From assembly GCF_905373215.1 (NCBI RefSeq), contig NZ_CAJPRT010000002.1:62001-126000 (forward strand): a stretch of 64,000 nucleotides of DNA, written 5' to 3'. This stretch comes from an uncultured Campylobacter sp. GTDB taxonomy: Bacteria; Campylobacterota; Campylobacteria; Campylobacterales; Campylobacteraceae. The stretch's first letter is position 1. Every line of letters begins with the position of its first letter. Below the pieces are notes generated by a model that saw only the letters and a program-made list of their open reading frames with translations, was not told the DNA's origin and did not search any database. This document shows positions 51,575-60,005 of the stretch, piece by piece. The position numbers were made by a program, and so were the translations under genes.

Positions 51575-51773
51575 AAAAAACCCAAGTGAGCGTTGCGTAA
51601 AAAGAATCGGCTCAAACAAAGCCAATCTTGCAACTAGGAAAAATCTCTAGGTCGCAACCCGTAACTTTAAAAAAAGCTCGAGCCGAGCCGCGTCACACGG
51701 ACCTCTCACGTCGTCGCTTATACAAATATGTTGAACCCTCATATAAAACGCTCTCGCTTCACCCAGGCTTGGG
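51575..51773 (-). ncRNA. ssrS: 6S-like RNA ('purD motif')
   Basis: About 199 nt. The 5' end GCCCAAG (from ~51773) lies just after a perfect TATAAT (51783-51778), and the 3' end has the complementary CTTGGG followed by TTTTTT (51580-51575), so the two ends close into a terminal stem that also serves as terminator; inner stretches GTGAAGCG and CGCTCAC extend it. There is no protein-like frame. A conserved RNA upstream of purD in epsilonproteobacteria is known (the purD motif, later recognised as 6S RNA), which fits position and size. 6S RNA binds the sigma-70 holoenzyme in stationary phase. I have not computed a fold or matched a covariance model. Confidence 0.75.
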
Positions 51774-51777
51774 CAAA

Positions 51778-51783
51778 ATTATA
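51778..51783 (-). promoter_or_regulatory. -10 box of the 6S-like RNA gene
   Basis: TATAAT on the minus strand in TGACTATAATTTTGCCCAAG, beginning 18 nt after the hemD stop. The predicted transcription start is at about 51771-51773. Confidence 0.7.
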
Positions 51784-51800
51784 GTCAAAATTTGCTTAAA

Positions 51801-52433
51801 CTATGGCAAAAGCGCCAGATCGACGCAGGATTTTATCGACCTTCTTTCGCAGATTATCGGCTCGCAAAACTCGCTCAAAACGCTCGCCGTCGTCCTACCG
51901 ATACAAATCGCCCTATAGCCCCCGTCCCAGCCGAAATTTGCGGTAAAGCCGCGCACGTTTTTAGGAGAGGTAAAAATCAGCGTACTGCCTTGCGGCGGCT
52001 TTGCGGCGGCGGGAAGGCTGAGGATGGAATTTTCGTAGGCGATCACGCTTTGCAGCCGCACGTCGGCGCTAGATAGAATTTGCTCCAGCTTCGATACCGT
52101 CTGCCTCGCGCGCAGATACAGCGCGTCTCTGCCCTGCAAGAGCGGCGCGATCTCTGCGGCAAACTCATTTCCGTGCCCGTGCCGCGCCACAAAAATATCG
52201 CGAAATCCAAACTCCCGCGCAGCCGCCGCGCACGGCTCGCCGATAGCGTAAACGGGTGTATCTAAATCAGGCGAAATTTCATTAAATTTTATCGCCGCTA
52301 CCGCATTTTTGGAGGTAAAAATTAGCGCGCCGATCTGCGCAGGCAGGCTAAATTTGAGAAATTTTATCTCGCAAACCGCAAGCTGCCTCACCTGCGGATG
52401 ATCAAATCTCGTATTAGACACCAAATATATCAA
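51801..52433 (-). CDS. hemD: Uroporphyrinogen-III synthase
   Basis: 210 residues. Closes hydroxymethylbilane to uroporphyrinogen III in heme synthesis. The family is poorly conserved, but the two-lobed layout is visible: lobe 1 with IYLVSNTRFDH and ALIFTSKNAVAAIKF, a TPVYAIGEPCAAAAREFGF linker, lobe 2 with LYLRARQTVSKLEQIL, STLIFTSPKNVRGFTANFG and AICIGRTTASVLSEF. 'FTSKNAV' and 'FTSPKNV' are the matching substrate-lobe motifs. I prefer TTG 52433 as start: GGAGGG lies 4 nt upstream, and the product begins MIYLVS. The in-frame ATG at 52445 has no RBS of its own. Confidence 0.88.
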   Translation of the reverse strand: MIYLVSNTRFDHPQVRQLAVCEIKFLKFSLPAQIGALIFTSKNAVAAIKFNEISPDLDTPVYAIGEPCAAAAREFGFRDIFVARHGHGNEFAAEIAPLLQGRDALYLRARQTVSKLEQILSSADVRLQSVIAYENSILSLPAAAKPPQGSTLIFTSPKNVRGFTANFGWDGGYRAICIGRTTASVLSEFCEPIICERRSIKSCVDLALLP

Positions 52434-53203
52434 AACGCCCTCCATGTTTAAATTTGCTTGAGCCTCGCCCCTGCCTTCACGACGCGTAGAAACGAAGAAA
52501 ATGCCGCTTCATTTGCTTTGATTAAATTCCGTTCGCGCCTTATCAATTACGTGCACGCCGCTTAACGCTTAAATTTACTTCGATTAAATTCTGCTCCCGA
52601 AAAAAATCCGAGCCACCGTTATTAATGTTTGAGTTCAAATTCAATTCTACTCCGCGCCGCCCTCGACGCCGATTAAAAACTCGCCGCAAAGCCTACTCGC
52701 ACCTTTTCATCCGCACTTAAGCAACCTAGCGGCGGCACGCTTTTTTAAAATTTTATCTCGCAGGCAAAATGCCGAATTCAAATACATCGCCTTATGCAAG
52801 CCAACCTTTTAATTTAACTTTATAACCTCAAGCGCCCTCTCTAAAGCAAGTTTAGGGCGCGCTGTCGTTTTAAATTTGCGCAGTAATTACCCGCGGCGGG
52901 TGCTTAAAACACTACCACCTAGCCCGTTCCGCACGCAGCAGACGTATTACATAGCTCGCCAGCCCCGTCCAGCCCGTATATGTGTCCGCACAGGTCGTAG
53001 AGCTCGCCAAATTTTAAAATTTAAAGCTGCGACTACGAAATTTTAAAATCACAACTATGAATTTTAAAATTTTGCCGATCTAACCCTTAAATCTCGGTAT
53101 CAGATTGTATCCGTTTATCTCGCGCGCTTCAAGCGGTATGCTCTCGCCCAAACTTAGCACTAAATTTCGCCCGAGCATCCGTGCGGTACTTAGCTCCTTA
53201 AAT
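52434..53203. other. Non-coding gap of 770 bp, largest in the window
   Basis: It lies between argH and hemD (both minus strand). It contains one clean hairpin, GCGCCCT (52832-52838) with AGGGCGC (52854-52860), 15-nt loop, without a T-run. No frame with RBS and protein-like composition, and no tRNA arms, were found. AAATTT words dominate 53010-53090. Confidence 0.5.
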
Positions 53204-54586
53204 TTAGCCTTTCAGCCACTCGTTTAAAATTTCAATCTGCGTCGCCACGCTCTCATTTGCCGTGCCTCCTTGCGACTTGCGCGCCTCTTTGGATGCATTT
53301 AGGTCAAGAAATTTAACCGCATCGCCGCCCAAGCTTTCATCCACGCTTGCAAGCTGCTGTGCGTTTAGTTCGCTCAAATCTAGGCCCAAATTCTCCGCAT
53401 ACGCCACCGCCTTGCCCGTGATGAAGTGCGCCTGCCTAAACGGCACGTTTTTCTCCCGCACGAGATAATCAGCCAGATCGGTCGCCGTGAGGTGCCCGCG
53501 GCGCGTCATCGCTAGCATATTTTGCTCGTTAAATTTAGCCGTTTTTAGCATCTGTTTTAAAATTTCAAGGCTCGCAAGCGCGGTGGCGACGCTATCAAAA
53601 ACGCCCTCCTTGTCCTCTTGCATGTCCTTGTTGTAGGCTAGCGGCAAGCCCTTCATCACCGTTAGCAGCGCGACGAGATTGCCGTTTACGCGCCCCGTTT
53701 TGCCGCGGATTAGCTCGGCGACGTCGGGGTTTTTTTTCTGCGGCATGATCGAGCTGCCCGTGCTGTAGGCGTCGCTGATCGTGACAAATCCGAACTCTTG
53801 CGAGCTCCACAAGATGAGCTCCTCGCACAGGCGCGACGCATGCGTCATCAGCACGCTTACGTTAAACAAAATCTCCAGCGCGAAATCGCGGTCGCTGACG
53901 CTATCCATCGCGTTTGGCGTCACTCCCGCAAAACCCAGCTGCTGCGCGACCAGCTCGCGGTTTATAGGATGCGGCGTGCCGGCAAGCGCGGCGGAGCCCA
54001 GCGGACAGAGGTTGTTTCGCTCGCGCAGGCTTGCGAAGCGCTCGTAGTCACGGCGAAACATAAACGCGTAAGCCAGCAAGTGATAGGCAAGGCTCACTGG
54101 CTGAGCGTGCTGAAGGTGCGTGTAGCCTGGCATCAGCGTGTCCACGTGCTCGCTAGCTATATCTCGTAGCGCGGCGACTAGTTCGCGGATCTTTTCGGCG
54201 ATCGCAGCCCCGCTTTTAAGCACGTAGAGGCGAAAATCAAGCGCGACCTGATCGTTTCTGCTGCGCGCCGTGTGCAGCCTGCCGCCAAGATCGCTTCCGA
54301 TGAGCTCGCTTAGGCGCTTTTCGATCGCCATGTGGATATCCTCGTCGGCGGTTTTAAACTCAAATTTTCCGCTTTTTATCTCTTCAAACACCACGTCAAG
54401 CCCAGCGATGATATTTTCGCTCTCGTCAGCCTTTAAAATCCCGCAAGCGCCTAGCATTCTTGCGTGCGCCTTGCTGCCCGCGATGTCTTCCTGCCAAAGC
54501 GCCCTATCAAAGCCGATCGAGGCGTTAAACTCCTCCAAAAGCGCCGAACTCGCCTCGCTAAAGCGCCCTTCCCACATTTTTTTCAC
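53204..54586 (-). CDS. argH: Argininosuccinate lyase
   Basis: 460 residues from GTG 54586, preceded by AAGGAG with a 5-nt spacer, giving MKKMWEGRFSE; the longer frame to 54643 has no RBS. Cleaves argininosuccinate to arginine and fumarate. Motifs: DEDIHMAIEKRL (about 85), LHTARSRNDQVALDFRL (substrate), YTHLQHAQPVSLAYHLLAY (catalytic His region) and the fumarase-superfamily signature GSSIMPQKKNPDVAELIRGK (catalytic Ser loop). All intact. It is monocistronic. Confidence 0.96.
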   Translation of the reverse strand: MKKMWEGRFSEASSALLEEFNASIGFDRALWQEDIAGSKAHARMLGACGILKADESENIIAGLDVVFEEIKSGKFEFKTADEDIHMAIEKRLSELIGSDLGGRLHTARSRNDQVALDFRLYVLKSGAAIAEKIRELVAALRDIASEHVDTLMPGYTHLQHAQPVSLAYHLLAYAFMFRRDYERFASLRERNNLCPLGSAALAGTPHPINRELVAQQLGFAGVTPNAMDSVSDRDFALEILFNVSVLMTHASRLCEELILWSSQEFGFVTISDAYSTGSSIMPQKKNPDVAELIRGKTGRVNGNLVALLTVMKGLPLAYNKDMQEDKEGVFDSVATALASLEILKQMLKTAKFNEQNMLAMTRRGHLTATDLADYLVREKNVPFRQAHFITGKAVAYAENLGLDLSELNAQQLASVDESLGGDAVKFLDLNASKEARKSQGGTANESVATQIEILNEWLKG

Positions 54587-54769
54587 GCTCGCTCCTTCGT
54601 TTAAATTTTCGGTGATTTTATAAAATTTTAAATCTCGCTGCACAAGATTTGCGGGCGAGAAAAAAGGCTAAAGCGCGGTAAATTTCTAAAAAATGCGCGT
54701 ACCGCTTCGCGCACTAGACTTTGGAATTTATTGCGCCTCAAACTTAGCGATTCAAAAGCGCTTACTAGT

Positions 54770-55399
54770 CTATTCAATCCACTTTACTACGTCATCCATG
54801 CTGCGACGGATCTTTTGCGGCTGTGGATTTACGCGGTAGCCGAAAGGCACGAGTAGCACCACGCGACGCTCATTCCAATCAATGCCTAAAATTTTATTTA
54901 GCGCTGCGCGATCAAACCCCTCCATCGGGCAGCTGTCGATGCCGCGACTTGCGGCCTCGTTCATCATCGCAAGTGCTGGGAACATGCACTGTGCGTGCGA
55001 CCAATTAAATAACTCCTCATCGTCGTTGTGAAAATAACCGCTTAAAAAATCTTGATAAAATTTATGCCTGTCGCCGATATATTTAGGCGCTTCATCTTTT
55101 TTACGTGTAATCATTCGCTCGATATAATCACTCCCTAGCTTTATGTCCTTGATCTTTGCTAAAATCACGACCAGATGTGAGCAAGAGGTGATCTGCGGCT
55201 GATTCCACGATTTTTCGCGGATTTGCTCGCGCAGTGCCTTGTTTTGCACAACCAAAAAGTCCCATTGCTCTAGTCCCGTAGAACTAGGTGCTAAAATGCC
55301 TGCCTGCAAAATGGCGTCGAAATTGGCTTTACCGATCTTTTTATTCTCGTCAAAAATTTTGCATGCGTGGCGAAATTTCATAATCTCTAAATGCGTCAT
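54770..55399 (-). CDS. Nitroreductase-family FMN oxidoreductase
   Basis: 209 residues. FMN-binding motifs: KFRHACKIFDENKKI at the N-terminus (R-x-x-x-R/K FMN phosphate site), LQAGILAPSSTGLEQWDFLVVQ (the APSS-x-x-x-Q-PW-type block), and AAMMNEAASRGIDSCPMEGFD-like MMNEAASRGIDSCPMEGFD near residue 150, then VVLLVPFGYR. It resembles oxygen-insensitive NfsB/RdxA-type enzymes that reduce quinones or nitro compounds; the homologue RdxA governs metronidazole sensitivity in Helicobacter, but I cannot tell whether this is the RdxA orthologue. It is 9 nt downstream of the AMIN-domain gene and may be in that operon. Confidence 0.88.
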   Translation of the reverse strand: MTHLEIMKFRHACKIFDENKKIGKANFDAILQAGILAPSSTGLEQWDFLVVQNKALREQIREKSWNQPQITSCSHLVVILAKIKDIKLGSDYIERMITRKKDEAPKYIGDRHKFYQDFLSGYFHNDDEELFNWSHAQCMFPALAMMNEAASRGIDSCPMEGFDRAALNKILGIDWNERRVVLLVPFGYRVNPQPQKIRRSMDDVVKWIE

Positions 55400-55408
55400 A
55401 GCCTCTCC

Positions 55409-56599
55409 TTAATTAGAATTTTTGTAGATCAAATACCCGCCATCTTTGCGTCTGATGCTAAGGTTGCCCTCATGCGAGCGCACGCCGATGCGGTAGTAGC
55501 CGTCCTCTTTGGTGACATTGATGTCGCTAAAGCCGCCGATATTTACAGCAAAGCTCGCGCCGCTAAGCGGGATCTCTTGGCGCCAAAACTCCGCTTCAAG
55601 CGTGCCAGAAGCATTTGCGTCGGAGCTTTTGAAATCGTCTGCGGTGATGAGCTGCACGCTGTCTTTGCGGATGACAAATTTCAATCCGTCGTCAAATTTA
55701 AGCGTCTCTAACGGCAGCTCCAGGCGCGGCGCGAAGCTAGGTGTGATACCACTTTGCGAGACCTGCTTTTGTAAATTTGGATCAGTCGAAGTAACCGAGA
55801 CGTCCAGTGCCCTATGTAGCGCAGGTTTGGCGCTCGCGCTTAGCACGAAATCATCGTGCCAATCAATTGAGCGATTGATATCAACGATCTTTTCGTGCAG
55901 AGCCCCGTCGTCGTCCCTATATCGCACGATCAGGCTTTCGATCGTAAGAGCGTCTGAAGGAAGCGCAAAGGTTTGCTGCGTAAAATTTTTAGGCGCAGGA
56001 GTATTTTGTGGCGTGGCGGCGGAGCTTTGCGCCGGATTGGAATTTTGCGGAGCAGATTGCGCGTTTTGTTGCGCAGTAGAGTTTTGCGCCGTAGAATTTT
56101 GAGCTGTAGAATTCTGTGCCGCCTTGAAATTTTGCGCTACCGTAGAATTTAACTCGCTTACTTCCGGCACGATCGGTAACTCATCAGGAGGCGGAAGCGT
56201 CGCAGCTGAAGGCTGCGCAGAAGAGTTCAGTTCCGTTTTCATGGCTTGCGAAGGAGCACCGATGCCCGCTTTGGGCGCAGGGGCTTTTTTTTCGGTCTGC
56301 GAGAGCTGTGCGCTCACGGCTTTTTTGGTGACGCTTGCTTTGACGCTGGAATTCGCTTCTGCGGCGTTTTTTTGCATTGCTGCAGTATGGCTTTTAGATG
56401 TTTCAGGTTTCATTACAGCTTGCTTTTTAGCGTTTGGGCTTTGCGCACCTTTTTTTGGCTCTTTAATCACCAAATCGGTAGAATTTTGCTCTTTTACCAC
56501 AACGATGTTTGGTTTCGTAGCGTTTGAATTTGCGCTATTTAAATTCTCTGCGTTTAAAAAAGCGCAAAGACCTAAAATTAGCAAAGAAATTTTTTTCAT
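55409..56599 (-). CDS. AMIN-domain envelope protein with eight N-glycosylation sequons (CgpA-like)
   Basis: 396 residues. Signal peptide (MKKISLLILGLCAFLNA), a ~190-residue low-complexity region (Ala/Gln/Asn/Ser/Pro/Lys), then a C-terminal AMIN-type beta domain (ALTIESLIVRYRDDDGALHEKIV ... LKFVIRKDSVQLIT ... YYRIGVRSHEGNLSIRRKDGGYLIY). AMIN domains target periplasmic proteins to peptidoglycan or envelope machines. The PglB sequon D/E-x-N-x-S/T is matched at N39, N83, N125, N151, N242, N329, N361 and N379. Residues 161-175 are three perfect AQNST units that lack the -2 acid. Its place in a recA-eno-FtsB-like-AMIN run matches C. jejuni, where the corresponding Cj1670c (CgpA) is a known glycoprotein. 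Confidence 0.85.
   Translation of the reverse strand: MKKISLLILGLCAFLNAENLNSANSNATKPNIVVVKEQNSTDLVIKEPKKGAQSPNAKKQAVMKPETSKSHTAAMQKNAAEANSSVKASVTKKAVSAQLSQTEKKAPAPKAGIGAPSQAMKTELNSSAQPSAATLPPPDELPIVPEVSELNSTVAQNFKAAQNSTAQNSTAQNSTAQQNAQSAPQNSNPAQSSAATPQNTPAPKNFTQQTFALPSDALTIESLIVRYRDDDGALHEKIVDINRSIDWHDDFVLSASAKPALHRALDVSVTSTDPNLQKQVSQSGITPSFAPRLELPLETLKFDDGLKFVIRKDSVQLITADDFKSSDANASGTLEAEFWRQEIPLSGASFAVNIGGFSDINVTKEDGYYRIGVRSHEGNLSIRRKDGGYLIYKNSN
56096..56120. repeat. 15-bp tandem repeat coding (AQNST)n in the AMIN-domain gene
   Basis: GTAGAATTTTG(C/A)GC-type units repeat in frame around 56075-56120 and give AQNSTAQNSTAQNST at residues 161-175. The unit is a multiple of three. Confidence 0.6.
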
Positions 56600-57420
56600 T
56601 TTTTAAGGTCCGGATCGAGCGAGCGACGCTCTAAATAAAGCTTTTGTAACTCGGCGTTTTCCTCTTTCAGCCGCTCAACGTCGGTGAATAAAAACGCCTT
56701 TTCTTTTTGCAGCTGGCGCAGCACTTCAAACGATCGTTTGCCAAATAGCACGTCACCCACAAAGATGCCCGCAAAAACGACGCAGACGATCAGCGCAAGA
56801 GCTGCAAAAATCTGCTTAAGCGGCGAAAACGGATTGATAAAATTCAGCCGTTCTTTTAAATTTTTACGCTTTTTTAAAGCTTTTTTAGCGGCGGGGGCTG
56901 CATTTTGCGGCGCAAAAGAAAATCCTTGCGTGGCAGAATTTATGTCTTGCGCCACAAAGCCCGTGCCTTGAGAGCTGTAGTCTACGCTCTGAGCCACAAA
57001 ATCCGCGTCGTTTGGGAAGTGGTTTTCTTTCGCGTATAATTCTGCATTCTTTAAATCACCACTCCCAATAAATTCTGCGCCGTAAAAGCCCGCATCTGCT
57101 TGCACGCTGCCTTCGTAGTTTCCGCTTGTAGTAGAGCTTTTGCTGCTTAAATTAGAGCTGCTGCTTGTGGCTTCAGAGGTAGAGCCTGCTTCATCTATAC
57201 CACGCGAAGCACCGCTACGATTTTGGCGGAAGCCAGCCCCTACCTCGCTAAAGCCTCCGCCAAAATTTTCATCGCTATAAAATTCATCATCGTCAAAAAA
57301 ATCGTCCTCGTCAAGGTCTGCGTCTGAATATCTGCCTTGCGTATCCGCGTAATCCACTCCGTCCGTATAGGTGCGCTGAACCCCTTTTAAGCCCCGCTTG
57401 GACTTTTTTTTAAAAAACAT
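56596..57420 (-). CDS. FtsB/DivIC-like protein with a long low-complexity N-terminus
   Basis: 274 residues. The C-terminal ~85 residues have the FtsB layout: a TM helix (IFAALALIVCVVFAGIFVGDVLF), then a periplasmic coiled coil (LRQLQKEKAFLFTDVERLKEENAELQKLYLERRSLDP), which in FtsB pairs with FtsL in the divisome. The first ~190 residues are cytoplasmic: basic start, acidic patch DEDDFFDDDEFYSDENFGG, then Ser/Gly/Ala/Gln/Phe-rich sequence and a basic stretch AAKKALKKRKNLKERL before the TM. FtsB proteins are usually ~90-110 residues. The stop overlaps the AMIN gene by ATGA and the start is 1 nt after eno, so the four genes recA-eno-this-AMIN form one operon. Confidence 0.8.
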   Translation of the reverse strand: MFFKKKSKRGLKGVQRTYTDGVDYADTQGRYSDADLDEDDFFDDDEFYSDENFGGGFSEVGAGFRQNRSGASRGIDEAGSTSEATSSSSNLSSKSSTTSGNYEGSVQADAGFYGAEFIGSGDLKNAELYAKENHFPNDADFVAQSVDYSSQGTGFVAQDINSATQGFSFAPQNAAPAAKKALKKRKNLKERLNFINPFSPLKQIFAALALIVCVVFAGIFVGDVLFGKRSFEVLRQLQKEKAFLFTDVERLKEENAELQKLYLERRSLDPDLKK

Positions 57421-57421
57421 T

Positions 57422-58672
57422 TTAAATTCGGCTTCCTAAAAACTCGTCCGTCTCGCGCTCGATCTCGAGCAGGCGGTTGTATTTGGCGTTGCGTTCGCTT
57501 CTTGAGGTTGCGCCCGTTTTGATCTGGCCCGTATTCATCGCGACGGCGAAGTCCGCGATAAAGCTATCCTCGCTCTCGCCGCTTCTGTGGCTCATCACGC
57601 AGCGGTAGCCTTTGCGCTGGGCTAGGCGGATCGTCTGCATCGTTTGGCTAACGGTGCCGATTTGATTTGGCTTGATCAAAATCGCGTTACCTACGCCTTT
57701 TTGGGTGCCTTCGCGTAAAATTTTCTCGTTCGTTACAAATAAATCGTCGCCCACAAGCTGTACTTTAGAGCCTAGTTTGCTCGTTAGCTTCGCCCAGCCC
57801 GCCCAGTCGTCCTCGCTTAGGCCGTCTTCGATCGAAAATATCGGATATTTCTCGCAAAGTCGCGCGTATCGCTCGATCAGCTCTTCGCTTGAAAATTCCT
57901 TGCCTTCTAGCTTGTACTTGCCGTTTTCGTACAGCTCGCTAGCTGCGACGTCAAGGGCTAGCTTGATCTGCTCGCCTGCTTTGTAGCCCGCTTTTTCGAT
58001 GGCTTGCATGATTAGCTTGATCGGCTCTTCGTTATCGTTTAAATTCGGCGCAAATCCGCCCTCGTCGCCCACCGCCGTGCTGTGACCGGCTGCGTTTAAA
58101 AGGCCTTTTAGCGTGTGATAAATTTCGCTCGCCGCTCGCAGCGCGTCGCTAAATTTATCAAAGCCAAACGGCATAATCATAAATTCTTGAAAATCCACGC
58201 TGTTGTTCGCGTGCGCGCCACCGTTGATGATATTAAACATCGGCACCGGCAGTACGCTAGCGTTTGCGCCGCCAAGGTAGCGATACAAAGGCACGTCAAG
58301 GCTTTTGGCAGCCGCGCGCGCTACCGCCATAGATACGCCAAGCACCGCATTTGCGCCCAAATTTGAATAGTTATCGGTGCCGTCAAGCTCGCGCATCTCA
58401 TCATCAAGCGCCTTTTGATCAAAGGCATCCAGCCCGATCACGGCTTCGGCGATCTGAGAATTTACGTTTTCAACAGCCTTTAGCACGCCCTTGCCGCAGT
58501 ATCTATCGCCCCCGTCGCGAAGCTCCAGCGCCTCGCGTTTGCCAGTACTTGCGCCGCTTGGCACTATCGCGCTTGCTACGGTGCCATCGCTTAGGGCCAC
58601 GGTCGCTTTCACGGTCGGGTTGCCGCGGCTGTCAAGTACTTCTATCGCATAAACATCTTCGATATAAATCAT
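57422..58672 (-). CDS. eno: Enolase
   Basis: 416 residues. Interconverts 2-phosphoglycerate and PEP. Motifs: EVLDSRGNPTVKATV, GASTGKREALELRDGG, GGAHANNSVDFQEFMIMP (loop with catalytic His), FSIEDGLSEDDW and VGDDLFVTN (metal Asp/Glu), ILIKPNQIGTVSQT and VMSHRSGESEDSFIADFAVAM. All catalytic residues are present. The ATG overlaps the recA stop (TAATG). In campylobacters it works mainly in the gluconeogenic direction, consistent with pckA/pycB in this window. Confidence 0.97.
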   Translation of the reverse strand: MIYIEDVYAIEVLDSRGNPTVKATVALSDGTVASAIVPSGASTGKREALELRDGGDRYCGKGVLKAVENVNSQIAEAVIGLDAFDQKALDDEMRELDGTDNYSNLGANAVLGVSMAVARAAAKSLDVPLYRYLGGANASVLPVPMFNIINGGAHANNSVDFQEFMIMPFGFDKFSDALRAASEIYHTLKGLLNAAGHSTAVGDEGGFAPNLNDNEEPIKLIMQAIEKAGYKAGEQIKLALDVAASELYENGKYKLEGKEFSSEELIERYARLCEKYPIFSIEDGLSEDDWAGWAKLTSKLGSKVQLVGDDLFVTNEKILREGTQKGVGNAILIKPNQIGTVSQTMQTIRLAQRKGYRCVMSHRSGESEDSFIADFAVAMNTGQIKTGATSRSERNAKYNRLLEIERETDEFLGSRI

Positions 58673-59715
58673 TATTCATCTCCACTTTGTAAATTTTCTT
58701 CATCGTCCGCGTCTGTGCTGAAATTTACGCTACCCATCTGCTCGCGGATCTTTGCAGTGATCTCTTCAGCGACAGCAGGGTTATTCTCTAGATAAATTTT
58801 AGCATTTTCGCGCCCTTGACCCAGCTTCGTGTCGCCATAGCTGAACCATGCGCCGCTTTTATCGACAATGTCGAGCTTTACGCCGTAATCGATCAGCTCG
58901 CCTACCTTGCTGATGCCCTTGCCGAACATTATGTCAAATTCCGCGATCTTAAACGGAGGCGCCACCTTGTTTTTCACGACTTTGACCTTGGCGCGGTTGC
59001 CGATGCTCTCTTCGTTTTGTTTCAAAGTAGCGATCTTGCGTATGTCGATGCGCACCGAAGCGTAAAATTTAAGCGCATTGCCGCCGGTCGTCGTCTCTGG
59101 CGTGCCGTAGCCCATCGCGCCGATCTTCATACGGATTTGGTTGATAAAGATCACCGTCGTATTCATCTTATGCACGACGCCGGCGAGCTTGCGCAGCGCT
59201 TGGCTCATAAGTCGCGCCTGAAGCCCCACGTGCTGATCGCCCATGTCGCCCTCGATCTCGTTTTTCGGCGTGAGCGCGGCGACGCTATCTACGACGATAA
59301 GATCGATCGCGCCGCTTTTTGCCAGGGTTTCTACGATATCGAGCGCCTGCTCGCCGAAGTCGGGCTGAGAGACGTAGAGATTGTCAGTATCGACGCCTAA
59401 ATTTGAAGCGTATTTGACGTCCAGCGCGTGCTCGGCGTCCACGAATGCGCAAATTCCGCCCGCCTTTTGGCACTCTGCGATGATATGAAGCGTAAGCGTC
59501 GTCTTTCCCGAGCTCTCCGGCCCGTAAACCTCGATGATACGCCCTTTCGGCACGCCACCGATGCCAAGCGCGATGTCAAGCCCCACAGAGCCCGTAGAGA
59601 TGGCGTCTATCGGCTCGACCTGCTTGTCGCCCAGCCGCACGAGCGTGCCCTTGCCGAAAGCTTTGTCGATCGATTTTAGCGCCGCATCCAGCGTCTTTTT
59701 CTTTCCCTCGTCCAT
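58672..59715 (-). CDS. recA: Recombinase RecA
   Basis: 347 residues from ATG 59715 (AAGGA 5 nt upstream; the frame to 59739 is longer but lacks an RBS). Strand exchange in homologous recombination and SOS-type repair. Walker A GPESSGKTT (about 68-76), Walker B LIVVDSVAAL, loop L1 QHVGLQARLMSQALRKL, loop L2 RMKIGAMGYGTPETTTGGNALKFYASVRIDIR. The C-terminus is acidic (DADDEENLQSGDE), as usual for RecA autoregulation. First gene of the recA-eno operon. Confidence 0.98.
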   Translation of the reverse strand: MDEGKKKTLDAALKSIDKAFGKGTLVRLGDKQVEPIDAISTGSVGLDIALGIGGVPKGRIIEVYGPESSGKTTLTLHIIAECQKAGGICAFVDAEHALDVKYASNLGVDTDNLYVSQPDFGEQALDIVETLAKSGAIDLIVVDSVAALTPKNEIEGDMGDQHVGLQARLMSQALRKLAGVVHKMNTTVIFINQIRMKIGAMGYGTPETTTGGNALKFYASVRIDIRKIATLKQNEESIGNRAKVKVVKNKVAPPFKIAEFDIMFGKGISKVGELIDYGVKLDIVDKSGAWFSYGDTKLGQGRENAKIYLENNPAVAEEITAKIREQMGSVNFSTDADDEENLQSGDE

Positions 59716-60005
59716 GTTTTTCCTTAAAAATAAATTCACTTGATTTTACCAAATTTGAAATGAATTTTTGATTATTCGCCCAAATTCGGCGCGGCGTCGG
59801 AATTTGAAATTTTTAAGAAGCGCAAAAAGTTCTGCAGGGCGAGCGGAGAGCTTTAAATTTACACTTCTAAGCACGCCTGGTTTTCACGTTTTTCTTTAGA
59901 AATTCCGCATTTTTATGAGGGCTGTAGCAAAATTTCACTATAATTTCGCAACATTTTAGAATCACGCCGCGCGCGAAATTTAAAGCGGAGCAAAAAGGAT
60001 AAAAT
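59716..60005. other. Divergent promoter region of recA and mqnD (290 bp)
   Basis: A perfect TATAAT at 59939-59944 (context CACTATAATTTCG) faces mqnD, 61 nt from its start. On the minus strand a weaker TAAAAT lies about 35-40 nt before the recA ATG. No LexA-box-like palindrome is evident; campylobacters lack a classical LexA. Confidence 0.5.

Noticed and set aside
51628..51918. Plus-strand 96-codon frame across the purD-hemD junction
   Set aside because: It overlaps the 6S-like RNA and the 3' end of hemD; no RBS and no protein-like content.
55509..56102. 197-codon plus-strand frame inside the AMIN-domain gene
   Set aside because: Antisense shadow; Ser/Cys/Ala-rich with no motif and no RBS.
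58816..59400. 194-codon plus-strand frame inside recA
   Set aside because: Antisense to a certain recA; composition rich in D/H/R/A typical of shadow frames.
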